In this document: in pieces, positions 20,806-30,292 of the stretch
How the letters are laid out: each line of letters opens with the position of its first letter
How positions within the stretch are numbered: position 1 is the stretch's first letter
Source: Strigomonas culicis
Lineage: Eukaryota > Euglenozoa > Kinetoplastea > Trypanosomatida > Trypanosomatidae
Length of the DNA: 64,000 bases
Reading direction: 5' to 3'
Assembly (NCBI GenBank): GCA_000482145.1
Contig: AUXH01000006.1
Span: 1-64,000, forward strand
Translations under genes and position numbers: made by a program
Notes under the pieces: generated by a model
Told to the model about the DNA's origin: nothing
Seen by the model: only the letters and a program-made list of their open reading frames with translations
Database searches by the model: none

Positions 20806-21252
20806 GGTTCACTATGAGTAGCACGGCAAAACACACACACACAAAAAGTGGAAAGTCCGATAGATGTCAACGGCTACTCACAATGCTTGTGAAGAAGAGG
20901 TAACACACACACACACAAAAACTGCTAAAATGATCCTCCGTGGACTAAATTGCACATAGAAATCAACACACAAGAAAAACGAGAAAAGAGAAGTAAGAGT
21001 ACGTACACACACGAAAAAGGGAAGATGTATACTCGCAACTATATTGCGACAAGACAATATCAACAATGTAAAACAACAAGAGCAAGAAAGGAGCATATTC
21101 TTCTATCTGACAGCAAGTAATGCACGTATAGCAAAGTATATTCTTTTTTGTGGAATAATGGAAAAAAAAAAGTATATATTGTTTTCGTGGAGGTGTTCTT
21201 ACAATGACGGTAACACCGTTTCTTTTTCTTTTTTTACATGGATTAAAAGTTC
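20806..21252. other. Intergenic spacer with two CA/TG microsatellites
   Basis: Spacer between the PSI/EGF gene and the FG-GAP gene. Two short CA repeats lie near 20830-20844 and 20902-20917 (TG on the sense strand), upstream of the FG-GAP start. The remainder is AT-rich. No gene was seen. Confidence 0.5.
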
Positions 21253-23538
21253 TCACTCTACTTTCTCATGATCTTTCCTGTGTTGGCTTTGGTACAAGCG
21301 GTCCAGCTGTATCTGTCGGAGTGGAACACCCATCACAAATCGTTCGCTGGGCACATCCTCCGGTGCGAGAAAGTTGGCGTGTACCACTTCCCGCTGACGC
21401 CGTGTAAAACGATAGTCCGGGGCCCCGCCCATTGCCGTGAGTATGTGCCTATCATATATGAGGGTGTTCCTGGAGATGGATATGATGGCCAGAATGGCAC
21501 AAAGGATGAGGAGGACGAGCAGAAGCGTCACGAGAATGACAACTGCGATGTCCACACGGGAGATGGTGAAGTCGGTGCCGTCCACCAGATCACAAGTATA
21601 CGGAATAGATGCATTCATGCTATAGGAGCAAGCGTACCCGGCGTCTGTGCCAGCTAACAGGGGCGAAAAGCAAGAACCATCAAAGCAGTAGCTGCACTCT
21701 TCATTCGCCACGCACGCCGCACAGCCCAATAGCGTGAGGGGCAGACACGTATCCATGCGCTTCGAGCACGTCGGGCCGGTCCAGCCGTTCAGACACTTGC
21801 ACTCCGTCGAGTCACAGTCGCAGTAGCCGCCCTTCGCGCTGCAACCCGCGCACGTGAAGGTGCTGCTCTCGCAGACGCTGCTGCAGTTGACGCCCCCGTA
21901 GCCGGCGGCACACACGCAGTTGCCCGTCCCCGTGATGCCATCGTCACACGTGCCACCGTTGCGACAGGAGCACGCCGTGCAAAGCTTCCCGTAGTGTGAT
22001 GGAAGACAAGCGCGGCAGTCGCCGGGCACAAACCCTGTGCCGCAGCTCGGTACATCCTTCTGATAAGCAAAGCGAAAAAACGTACCCCCATCCACCAATG
22101 CCATGGGGATCCGAATGGATAGGGGGTCATCCAAGCCGTCCCGGAAAATGCCCATCACAGGCGGCGGGTACGCCCGATATTGGTACATCTTCGGATAGTA
22201 GAATTCAATGTCACCGGTCTCGTATATATACGCGTAGAGACTGCCACTTACGGGAAGCGGGTACACCTGATAGATGTAGGAGATGAGGAGGACGAGGACC
22301 CTGCATCCCATCGGTGAGTCGCACATTTGCTGACCCATACGCGCTTGCCACACACCGTACTGGACGGCGCCCTGGAAGTTGTAAGAATACCCTCCTTGAT
22401 AGGGTATAATGGCAAAACTGTAATTGGCATTGCGACAGTAATTGGTTGATGGGTTGCAATCTTGGACCGGCGACAACACAGAGAAAACACCGTTTGACGT
22501 CACGTACACTCTGTCCGTCGGCACGTTAAAGAAGAAAAATGAAAAGTCAATACTATCGTTTGTCAACACAGTGGTCTTGCTTATCGATGTGCGCCCCGTT
22601 GTATTTGTGAAGACACTTGTGACAAACTGGGCACTCTGCGCACGCGCATCGAGGCAAATATCTGCAGCCACGCTCGCCGGGGCACAGGACTGTGTGAAAG
22701 AGCACCAGCTGCACCCATCCGCATCCTCGCACGTCTGTGCACTCGAGTAAGTGGAACACTCGACGATCTGGGGGGAAAACCGGTAGGCGACAATCCCGTT
22801 TGCCGCTGAAGGTGTTTCTACGACTAGTCGCGACTTGGCGGAAAAGACGAGGCCAGTGCTGGCGTTCGAAAAAATGGGAATCAACGCCACCTCTGGTACA
22901 CTCTTGTAGCGAAAAACGAGGGTGCCATTGGAGTAAATCAATACTTGGGCGTTGAGCGTTCCGTTACTCGCGGCGTCATCAAGCGGAACGTTTACGTACT
23001 CCACAACGCGCAGGTCTTGGTCCACCCGACTGTTTGAGCGCACATAGGCGGTATTTGGGGTCGACGGCGACATGGCAGCCGTAAACAGCGCCACCATGGG
23101 CCAATCTCCGCCAAAGGTTTCATTAAACTGGTAGTTGCCCGACTCATTCTGTAAATTATCTTGGTTGCAAAAAAATGGACACATGGCGCGCGAGGTGAAG
23201 GTCAAGAACCCACTGGGTGCAGCGTACCAGCTCGCGTCTTTCTTGCCGAAGAACGATGCTGTGAAGTTAAGTGACTCAAATTGGCTCACGCCATAGTTGG
23301 AGTAAGAGAGGGAAAGTACCTGCGTGCATATAGCGTCGTCATAGTGAGCCCAGTGGTCAGCATCCAAACTTTCAAGCTCAGAGGACAAGATTTTGTCTAC
23401 AGTATAACCGTCAATACTGGAGAATTCATAGGGCACCGGCGTGGCCTTTACGACTACAGGAAGGGATACACTGATGAGAAGGGCAACAGCGCAGCACCTT
23501 CGCAGCCACTCGCTCCTGTGGCAAGTAGTAAAAACCAT
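21253..23538 (-). CDS. PSI- and EGF-like-domain type I membrane protein, 761 aa
   Basis: Begins with a signal peptide (core CCAVALLISVSLPVVV, ending near residue 32). Two large related-looking ectodomain halves are rich in aromatic residues and NxS/T sites. Between them is a PSI (plexin-semaphorin-integrin) module recognisable by C..Y.sAqtCedAdGCSWC spacing (~247-270). Tandem EGF/laminin-like modules follow, with signatures CRNGGTCDDG and CVCAAGYGGVNC, then CKCLNGWTGPTC. A second PSI-like segment (CAACVANEECSYC) precedes one membrane segment (core VAVVILVTLLLVLLILCAIL) and a ~65-residue basic cytoplasmic tail. The architecture implies a cell-surface or flagellar-pocket receptor-like protein with unknown ligand. 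It is unrelated to the multicopy family at the left end. Confidence 0.85.
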   Translation of the reverse strand: MVFTTCHRSEWLRRCCAVALLISVSLPVVVKATPVPYEFSSIDGYTVDKILSSELESLDADHWAHYDDAICTQVLSLSYSNYGVSQFESLNFTASFFGKKDASWYAAPSGFLTFTSRAMCPFFCNQDNLQNESGNYQFNETFGGDWPMVALFTAAMSPSTPNTAYVRSNSRVDQDLRVVEYVNVPLDDAASNGTLNAQVLIYSNGTLVFRYKSVPEVALIPIFSNASTGLVFSAKSRLVVETPSAANGIVAYRFSPQIVECSTYSSAQTCEDADGCSWCSFTQSCAPASVAADICLDARAQSAQFVTSVFTNTTGRTSISKTTVLTNDSIDFSFFFFNVPTDRVYVTSNGVFSVLSPVQDCNPSTNYCRNANYSFAIIPYQGGYSYNFQGAVQYGVWQARMGQQMCDSPMGCRVLVLLISYIYQVYPLPVSGSLYAYIYETGDIEFYYPKMYQYRAYPPPVMGIFRDGLDDPLSIRIPMALVDGGTFFRFAYQKDVPSCGTGFVPGDCRACLPSHYGKLCTACSCRNGGTCDDGITGTGNCVCAAGYGGVNCSSVCESSTFTCAGCSAKGGYCDCDSTECKCLNGWTGPTCSKRMDTCLPLTLLGCAACVANEECSYCFDGSCFSPLLAGTDAGYACSYSMNASIPYTCDLVDGTDFTISRVDIAVVILVTLLLVLLILCAILAIISISRNTLIYDRHILTAMGGAPDYRFTRRQREVVHANFLAPEDVPSERFVMGVPLRQIQLDRLYQSQHRKDHEKVE

Positions 23539-23775
23539 TAACTAAAAGCAAAAAGCAAAAAGAAAATAAGAAGGGAAACAATGAAGTTGTAAAACCCTAG
23601 AAGTGCAAGAGGAAAAAAAAAACTACATGATAAACAAAGAAAAAAGGGAGTAGAGATGATGACGGAGATGGTACAACAACAGAGGTAGAGCAATGACTGC
23701 AGAGAAGAACCAGATAGAAATTCAAATCCAGAATACATACTACTAACACTGTTGTTATCGTTATGGTTATTCATT

Positions 23776-24141
23776 TTATTTGGTATGTGAAAAGCGTGGC
23801 ATTGGCATAGCCTTCTCGCGTATTTCCTGCGGAATCTCTTTTCCCTCCCCAACGGAAGGGAGCTCCCCGGGGCGCATACCCTTAATGTAGGGTACCGCAA
23901 AGGTGCCTAGCCAGGACCAAAAAATCATAAACGCAATAAAGAACTTCCACGGGTACACCTTTAAATCCTCCAGTTTTTCACGCCACGGCAACTTTTTATT
24001 TCTTTCAATGCGATCGCGGTCGCGCGCCAATGCTGCCATCATGTCAAACCGTTGCTTTCCAGACTTGGCATTACTTGTCGCGTGCACCACTGCGCGTCGT
24101 GGTACAGCACTTCGACTAAAACATACAAAAGTACAGAGCAT
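23776..24141 (-). CDS. Small single-pass, probably mitochondrial membrane protein, 121 aa
   Basis: The ATG at 24141 starts an Arg/Ser/Ala-rich, acid-poor N-terminus (residues 1-30), typical of a mitochondrial presequence. A charged segment follows, then one membrane helix (~67-86, core WKFFIAFMIFWSWLGTF), then a short hydrophilic tail with proline and glycine. Its size and layout are those of accessory subunits of respiratory-chain complexes in kinetoplastids, but no family could be assigned. Confidence 0.7.
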   Translation of the reverse strand: MLCTFVCFSRSAVPRRAVVHATSNAKSGKQRFDMMAALARDRDRIERNKKLPWREKLEDLKVYPWKFFIAFMIFWSWLGTFAVPYIKGMRPGELPSVGEGKEIPQEIREKAMPMPRFSHTK

Positions 24142-24555
24142 AGAGGTGTCTGTGCGTATGTGTGTAACTGTAAATCTGTATGTATATGCGTTTTAGAGGA
24201 GTGCTTCCACCTACACCTTTGCTTTCCTTAGTAAGGTTAGTACAGGAATACATTAGAAAGAAAGGAAGAAGAAACGAAAGAGAAGGAGCATACAACTGTT
24301 TTGCTCACCTTCAATGAGAGATGCTCAATGGGCACGTTCACGTAAACAAAGTAGACAAAGAGGAAACACTTCAAATCTAAAGGACATGCCCTCAGTGTTC
24401 AATTATACGACGCAACAATGACACACACACAAAAAAGGTGTATTAGAACACTTTGGCATCCACATAGTGATGCGGTACATTAAATGAGAATTATGAAATA
24501 AAAAAAGGATACAGGAAATACAGCCCTCACAGTGAAACGCTTTTTCAACACATAA
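24142..24555. other. Intergenic spacer, no supported gene
   Basis: AT-rich spacer between the 756-aa coiled-coil gene and the small membrane protein. It has a short CA repeat near 24420. No coding signal was seen. Confidence 0.45.
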
Positions 24556-26826
24556 CTATTTCCGTGGCAGCCTCGGTGCGCTCGAGGCACTCATCTGTGC
24601 GGAAAGCAAGTCCCGCATTTCATTTTTCCACCGCAGCAGCTCATTCGCAATAAGCCCGTTCTCCTCCGTCAGTGACTCACGCGCCTCCTTGAGGCGAATG
24701 CATTCATTCGTGAGTCGCTCGTTCTCGTTCGTCAGGCGCTGCATGTCCGCTATGACGGAGTCCGTCGAGCCGCAGCGGAGCCGGATCGTCGCCAGCTCCT
24801 CCTGCGCCGCGCGGAGAGCCAGCTGCAGCTCGCGGTTCGCCGCGTTGTTCCTGTCGTCGTGCAGCATGAGCTCCTCCAGCGCCGACGAGAGCTCCGCGCA
24901 CTTGGCCTCCGCCGCCTGGCGCAGCGCCTCGGACTCTGTGGTGGCCGCGGACAGAGACTGGCACTCGGATTGGTAGTAGGAGAGGGAGTCCGCGCACTGC
25001 CGGAGCTCCTCGGACGTGGACTCGAAGTGGACGGCAAGCTCCTCCTTCGCGGCGCGCTCCCGGCGCAGCTCGTCTCGCGCCTTCTTCATCCGCTTCTCGT
25101 GCTCGTCCTGGAGGACTTCCTGTTGCTGGCGCACCTCCAGCTTGAAGTCACTGAGCGCCTCGCGCAGTTTGTCCTCCGCCAACAACCGCAAGCGCTTCTC
25201 GGTGTCCACAACCTTTCCACTCTCCTCACGCGACTTGTCCATCAGCGTGCGGAGATGCGCCAGCTCGCGCTCGGACTCTCGTGACTGGTCATCCAGTCGC
25301 TTCTGCAGACCGTCCTGCACGCGCTGCTGGTCGCGCAGCTGGGCGGCGTACACACGCTCCTTCTCTGTGACTTGCTTTTGTAGTTTCGCAACGTCCGAAT
25401 GCAACGTTTCCATGGCGCGCCGATGCGCTGCCTCTAGTTTCAGCTGATACTCCTTGGCGTTCTGAACCTCTTCGCGAAGCTGGCGGCGCTCCTCGCCAAG
25501 GTCCGTCGCCTCCTTCTGCAGTTGGTCGCTCAGCTGCTGGAGGTGGTCCCGCTGAGCCTTGGATTCCTCCAACAGGGCGACCGTGCGGTTGCACTTGTCC
25601 TGCTCGGCGACTAGCTGGTCGCGATGCTTCGCCTCCAGGGCGCGCTGCCGCTGCTCGATGGTGTGCACATCCTGCAGCAAGCTCTGCAGCTGCTTCTTGT
25701 ACCCCTCAAGCTCCCTCGTCTTGCTCTCATAGAGGCTCTTGTACTGCGCGCTGGACGCCGCATACGACTCCGACTGATCCACGTGCTCGCCCACTTGGCG
25801 GCGGAGCTCCTCCGCCTCCGCCTGCCGCTCGACCCGCTCCCGCTGCAGCTCCCGCTCGCGCTCCAGCACCTGCTGCCGCAGCATGTCCACCGTCAGCTGG
25901 ATCCGCATGTTCTCCGTGTTGTCCGCCGTACTCGTGGCGGCGCGCAGCTTTTGGTTCTCCTGGCGCAGGAACTGAATCTCTTCCTGCAGTCTATAGTTTT
26001 CGCTTTCGACGCGCTTTATCGTCCCCTCACCACCCCGCGGGGGCAAGCTAGCTATCGGATAGGCCTGCGGTTGCTGGGGCGACCGCGGAGGCTCCGCAGA
26101 GAGGTGCCGCAGCGGCGTCGTGGTGCTGGAGGCGGTGAAGCGCAGCGGGGTGGACGTGCTGACGCGCGGGCTGTACCCCACACTCGTGTTGACCGTGTTG
26201 TCCGACCGCCTCTTCTCCTCCAGCCGCAGTTTGGCACGCAGCAAGAGGTCGTTCTCATTCGTGGCGGCGGGCTCCGGCTTCCGCTCCGTCACCTTAGCGC
26301 TCTGCCTTGCGGGCTCGCGCACGGTCTTCTGCGTAGGCAGCACCTCCTCCGCCACTATGTTGCTGTGTGCGCCATCGCTGTCCGGATCATCGGCCGCCTC
26401 CGGTGGCGCGTTCATCCGCTTCACAACGAACGGCACCTTCTCCACCGGGCTGTGCCGCTCTAGCGGCGCGGCGGCGGCGCTGGCGAGCTGCTTGGTGGGC
26501 ACGGTGGGGGGCGGCGCTGCGCCTGTCGGCGGGACGCTGACCGTCGCTACGGTCTTCCTTGGAGCCGCGGCGGGCGGGGGCAGCGGTGCGGCGGCGCGAG
26601 CGGGCGGCGCCGCATGGTGATCGGAGGTTGCATTGGACTCCAACCCGAACACGATGCTGCTGTCGTTGCTGTCCGTGTCGCTGTGTGCCGTCTTGGAGGC
26701 CTTCAGTGTGGCTTCCGTCTTGAAGCTGAGCGTAGGGACCGACTGCGCCCCTGCGTTCTCCTCCACGTCAAAATCGCTGTCGGTTTCAATGTCATCGAAC
26801 CGCCTAACGGCTGTCGCCTTGCTCAT
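24556..26826 (-). CDS. Coiled-coil cytoskeletal-type protein, 756 aa
   Basis: The ATG at 26826 is preferred because the 38 residues upstream are a hydrophobic translation of the 5' leader. The N-terminus has an acidic motif (RFDDIETDSDFDVEE), then a proline/alanine-rich disordered region to about residue 270. An almost uninterrupted coiled coil follows (~270-740), dense in E, Q, R, K and L with no globular domain. The C-terminus is short and basic. Such proteins usually belong to the basal body, flagellum attachment zone or other cytoskeletal structures in trypanosomatids. The partner or location is not evident from sequence. Confidence 0.8.
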   Translation of the reverse strand: MSKATAVRRFDDIETDSDFDVEENAGAQSVPTLSFKTEATLKASKTAHSDTDSNDSSIVFGLESNATSDHHAAPPARAAAPLPPPAAAPRKTVATVSVPPTGAAPPPTVPTKQLASAAAAPLERHSPVEKVPFVVKRMNAPPEAADDPDSDGAHSNIVAEEVLPTQKTVREPARQSAKVTERKPEPAATNENDLLLRAKLRLEEKRRSDNTVNTSVGYSPRVSTSTPLRFTASSTTTPLRHLSAEPPRSPQQPQAYPIASLPPRGGEGTIKRVESENYRLQEEIQFLRQENQKLRAATSTADNTENMRIQLTVDMLRQQVLERERELQRERVERQAEAEELRRQVGEHVDQSESYAASSAQYKSLYESKTRELEGYKKQLQSLLQDVHTIEQRQRALEAKHRDQLVAEQDKCNRTVALLEESKAQRDHLQQLSDQLQKEATDLGEERRQLREEVQNAKEYQLKLEAAHRRAMETLHSDVAKLQKQVTEKERVYAAQLRDQQRVQDGLQKRLDDQSRESERELAHLRTLMDKSREESGKVVDTEKRLRLLAEDKLREALSDFKLEVRQQQEVLQDEHEKRMKKARDELRRERAAKEELAVHFESTSEELRQCADSLSYYQSECQSLSAATTESEALRQAAEAKCAELSSALEELMLHDDRNNAANRELQLALRAAQEELATIRLRCGSTDSVIADMQRLTNENERLTNECIRLKEARESLTEENGLIANELLRWKNEMRDLLSAQMSASSAPRLPRK

Positions 26827-27207
26827 GGTATAATTGTGAGGTAGTTGGAAAGAAAGAGCAAGAAAAGGAAAGAAAAAAAAAGTACTGCAGGTCAATGTAG
26901 TAGAATTAAAGTAACGAGAGTATCGTCTTATCCTGCACACTTCAATGTTTCAGTAGCCTGATTCGAAGAGAGTAAAACAGGGGGAAGAAGGGAAAAGAAG
27001 GAATGCGACAACATCTAAAGTGCCATACACCAAAGGAGACGAAGATCCTTTCGAGTCTTTATACCACAGTTCCCAAAGCAAAACACATGCAGAGAGGACA
27101 GGATCAAAAGTAGACAAATAAAACACCAAGATGAATGCGTGCGTATATACTTGTTTTTGAATAGAGAGAAAAGGGAAAAATAGAAACATGGAATCCGCCA
27201 TCGGGAT
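26827..27207. other. Intergenic spacer, no supported gene
   Basis: Spacer between the USP14-like gene and the coiled-coil gene, AT-rich, with a poly-A tract on the plus strand near 26873-26881 (T tract on the sense strand) just upstream of the coiled-coil start. Confidence 0.45.
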
Positions 27208-28569
27208 TTAAAAGGGAACGACGGGCTTCTTCGTGGTGGGCTCCCTACTGCGATACAAAAGCACGTAGGCAATATGCGCTTCACCAACACCACGAAGACG
27301 GAGGATATCCTCCTCTGAGACTTCTGCCACATGCTGATCGTCGTAGATGAGCCAGTGGTTCCCCTTCTTGCCCCAGTACACATAGTGACCCCCATCGGAG
27401 CTGCGGCCCTTGTGCGAAATGACCCCGCAGAGCTCATAGTAGCCGGACTCATTGTGCAGCTCCAGAGGCACCACCTCGCTCACAGCCTCCTCCGGCTCCA
27501 CCTGTTCCGCCCTACCACGCTTGCGGCGCTCCACCTCTTTGTCGCGCCGTTCGCCGATTGTCTGGCGCATCGGCTTCATCTCCTTGTTCAGCTCCTCCGT
27601 GCAGAGATGCGCCACGTCGAGCGTGATGGGGAAGGTGATGGGCTTCAGTATCTTCGCCTTCTTCTGGATGTCGTTCTTCCACGAGAAGCGCACCATGTGC
27701 ACAAAGAGGTACTCCGGGAGAGCGCTCAGCCGACTGGTCTTGGTGAACTTCGCCTCCCTCCCCAGGACATCACTGCGGGCGTCAAACGTCTCGTTGAACG
27801 ACTGCGCCAGGCCGGCCTCGAGCGTTTGGACCTCGCCACCGATGTTGCACTGCAGCATGGCGAAGGGGGCGCTGGACACATTGCCCGCGTCGTCGGGGAT
27901 GTCGCCGCACTTGAGCGTCTGCTGCACGGTGCCTTGGAAGAGGCGCGCGTACTTGGACGGCAGCGCGCCCGCCAGCTGCTGCAGCATCGTACTAAGGGCT
28001 TCCTGGGCATCGTGCTGCATCATGTGGCCCTCCTCGCTCCGCTCGCCGAACGTGGGGTTCACGGTAATCAACTGAGACCAAAAGGGGAACGGCGTGACGG
28101 CCTCTCGCGTCGAGTCCAGCGAGAGAAGGAGCTCGCCCAGTGCGCGCAGAAACCGGTTGTTTTTGACCGCGGGTGTGTCCGCGAGAATCGCTTCCTTCAC
28201 CTCGGGCACCGTCCGCACCATCTCGATGGCCGAGTTCATGTAGCACGTGTTGCCGATGTTGTTCAAACCATTCGAGGTCGGCGCGGTCTGGCCGTGCCCG
28301 CCCCGCCCGTCATCCGCGGCCACCGCCTCCACCTTCGGGACGGACGTGTCAGCGGACCCAATCATCATCAGCGCCTTCCCTGCCGAAACGCCCGCTGCAG
28401 AGAGCGTCGCGTCATCCTTGGCGCCGGGCTTGAGGCCCATGAGCTTCTGCTTGGCCACCGGTACACTCGTCAAGGAAGCCAGCTTCTCCTTCAGCTGGGT
28501 GACGCTGTTGTCAAGTTCTATATCCACCGTGTAGGCCTCCTTGCCCCACTTGACTTTAATCTGCACCAT
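27208..28569 (-). CDS. UBP6: Proteasome-associated ubiquitin carboxyl-terminal hydrolase, USP14/Ubp6 type
   Basis: The product is 453 aa, close to yeast Ubp6 and human USP14. An N-terminal ubiquitin-like domain (residues ~1-72) is followed by a short linker and a USP catalytic domain. The Cys box is GLNNIGNTCYMNSA with catalytic C109. The His box is SDGGHYVYWGKKGNHW with H395, followed by the YDD acid position (~410). The Ubl-USP order is the diagnostic architecture of the enzyme that docks on the proteasome 19S base and trims ubiquitin chains. A charged insert around residue 335 (EVERRKRGRAEQVEPEE) is probably a loop. The ATG at 28569 gives a complete Ubl. Confidence 0.95.
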   Translation of the reverse strand: MVQIKVKWGKEAYTVDIELDNSVTQLKEKLASLTSVPVAKQKLMGLKPGAKDDATLSAAGVSAGKALMMIGSADTSVPKVEAVAADDGRGGHGQTAPTSNGLNNIGNTCYMNSAIEMVRTVPEVKEAILADTPAVKNNRFLRALGELLLSLDSTREAVTPFPFWSQLITVNPTFGERSEEGHMMQHDAQEALSTMLQQLAGALPSKYARLFQGTVQQTLKCGDIPDDAGNVSSAPFAMLQCNIGGEVQTLEAGLAQSFNETFDARSDVLGREAKFTKTSRLSALPEYLFVHMVRFSWKNDIQKKAKILKPITFPITLDVAHLCTEELNKEMKPMRQTIGERRDKEVERRKRGRAEQVEPEEAVSEVVPLELHNESGYYELCGVISHKGRSSDGGHYVYWGKKGNHWLIYDDQHVAEVSEEDILRLRGVGEAHIAYVLLYRSREPTTKKPVVPF

Positions 28570-28887
28570 TCTTCTCTTGCAACGGTTATAGTGTAATGCG
28601 TAAAAGAGAAGTCAAACGTGTATTTATATATGCTGTTCTTCTATCCAATAGGATCTTCTAAACTAGCGCAGATTACTTTTCCTTACGAAAAAAGACAAAA
28701 GCGTGTGTGACGAAAGAGGTGGAAGATATACCGAGAAGTGAAAGGGACAATCTTGATACGAGAAACAGAAAGTAAAGAAATGCATGGCATCTCTCCGCGC
28801 ATACACTGCTTTCCACATACATATGCTGCTTTGGTTGTTTTTCTTCCAGCCTCATACGAAAACAGAGCGGTGGTTGTGAGCAGTAAA
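28570..28887. other. Intergenic spacer, no supported gene
   Basis: Short AT-rich spacer between the 314-aa unknown and the USP14-like gene. No coding or RNA-gene signal was seen. Confidence 0.45.
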
Positions 28888-29832
28888 TTACACAGCCAAC
28901 AGGAAAAGAAGCTGCTCCTTACAAATCGAAACCTGTCGCTCTTTTGATGCTGATGTCGCACCATTGGCCAGAAGCGATAATTGTCGTTTCAACAGAGCGC
29001 AAATGATATTCTTCCTGTTTTGTAACGGTGTTTCTTGTTTCTTGAACCATTGGGAATCAACACTCTTAATGAACTTTTCCATATTCTTGCGCTCAAAGGC
29101 GCCGTAGGACCACGTGGCAAAGATGAGATTCTGCTTTTTTGCCGTTGAGAGACGAAGCCAGCGGAAAACGAGATCGACACCTACCAAGGTGCACTCTGCG
29201 TGTCCTCCCGAAAACACAAGGCACAGAAAGAGATTTAGCACGTACTCAGAGGCCTTCCCCTCTTCGAGCAGCCCTTGCAGTGTAAAGTATCCCGCCAGTG
29301 TATCTTGGCGTTCAAATTGCTGCTCCTTCTGTATCTGCTCGATAGCCTCCTTCACAGACAGAACAGTCACCCCGTTTTTCGCGAAATGCCCACTCACTTG
29401 TTCTCGTGCTTGAACCACACGATCCTCTAGAAACTGTGTGTACGTCTGCACCAGTGGACGCAACGTGCCCGCCTCATAGGTATCCTTCTCCGCTAACTGG
29501 CTCGCCGCACTCATCAGCGCGAGGCTGCAGAGGAGGTCAAACTCCATCTCGCGCGCGACCTCTTCCCAGAGAGAGAGAAGCTCGATCGTGAGCACGCTCC
29601 CCTGCGCTTCCTTCAGGAAGGCAAATGCCTGACTGTGCGAGTCCCTCGTGACGGGCGCCTCAAAGCAGCGTCGGACAATTTGGGGCAAACCGTCATCCCT
29701 GTGCACAAGCACTTTACGTGGAATGAACTCGGCCCATCGATCCTTCACAATGTGGCCAGCGTTTGCCTTCTCTGCGATTGTGGCAACGCGCAAAGATCGG
29801 CGAAAAAGCGTGTGCACGAGGCTCTTCTCCAT
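28888..29832 (-). CDS. Hypothetical protein, 314 aa
   Basis: The family is not recognised. The N-terminus (MEKSLVHTLFRRSLRVA) is basic and amphipathic with an LFRR element, compatible with mitochondrial import or an LYR-like helix, but the rest of an LYR domain is not evident. The remainder is predominantly helical, soluble and leucine-rich, without membrane segments. It lies between RPB2 and the USP14-like gene with normal spacing, and an ATG at 29832 begins the frame. Confidence 0.7.
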   Translation of the reverse strand: MEKSLVHTLFRRSLRVATIAEKANAGHIVKDRWAEFIPRKVLVHRDDGLPQIVRRCFEAPVTRDSHSQAFAFLKEAQGSVLTIELLSLWEEVAREMEFDLLCSLALMSAASQLAEKDTYEAGTLRPLVQTYTQFLEDRVVQAREQVSGHFAKNGVTVLSVKEAIEQIQKEQQFERQDTLAGYFTLQGLLEEGKASEYVLNLFLCLVFSGGHAECTLVGVDLVFRWLRLSTAKKQNLIFATWSYGAFERKNMEKFIKSVDSQWFKKQETPLQNRKNIICALLKRQLSLLANGATSASKERQVSICKEQLLFLLAV

Positions 29833-30292
29833 CGGCAGAGAGGGTACAACGCGTCCACAACACGACGAACTGACACGCCCAGGGTCCCTATTCGAACAAA
29901 CGAGAAGGTAGCCGCAAGTGACGACTAGTACTAGATGTACAAAAAAAAAGAAAAGAATCAGAGAAAATGTGTAGAGAGTCGAGTAGAACTCATCAAAATG
30001 GATAACAGAAACAGCACGTTTCTTCTGATATTGCCTTGTAGGTGTGCAGGCAGTGAAGAGGACAAGAAAAAAAAAAGGATCAGTTTACGTCTTACTTATA
30101 CAACTAATTACGCCAAAACCGCACTTATGTTATCAACAGCTGGAATCATAGCAAACTAAAAAGAAATAATTCTATAAGTTTCAAATCACAACACAGACAA
30201 GAACCTTACCGTAACCACAAGGCGCCACTTAATTCTACGGTTCCCTGAAACAGAGGAGAGGAGGGGGGGAAGCCAGACGCACACAAACGTCC
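29833..30292. other. Intergenic spacer, no supported gene
   Basis: 3' flank of RPB2 and 5' flank of the 314-aa gene. Plus-strand poly-A tracts near 29940 and 30068 give sense-strand T tracts suitable for processing. No gene was seen. Confidence 0.45.
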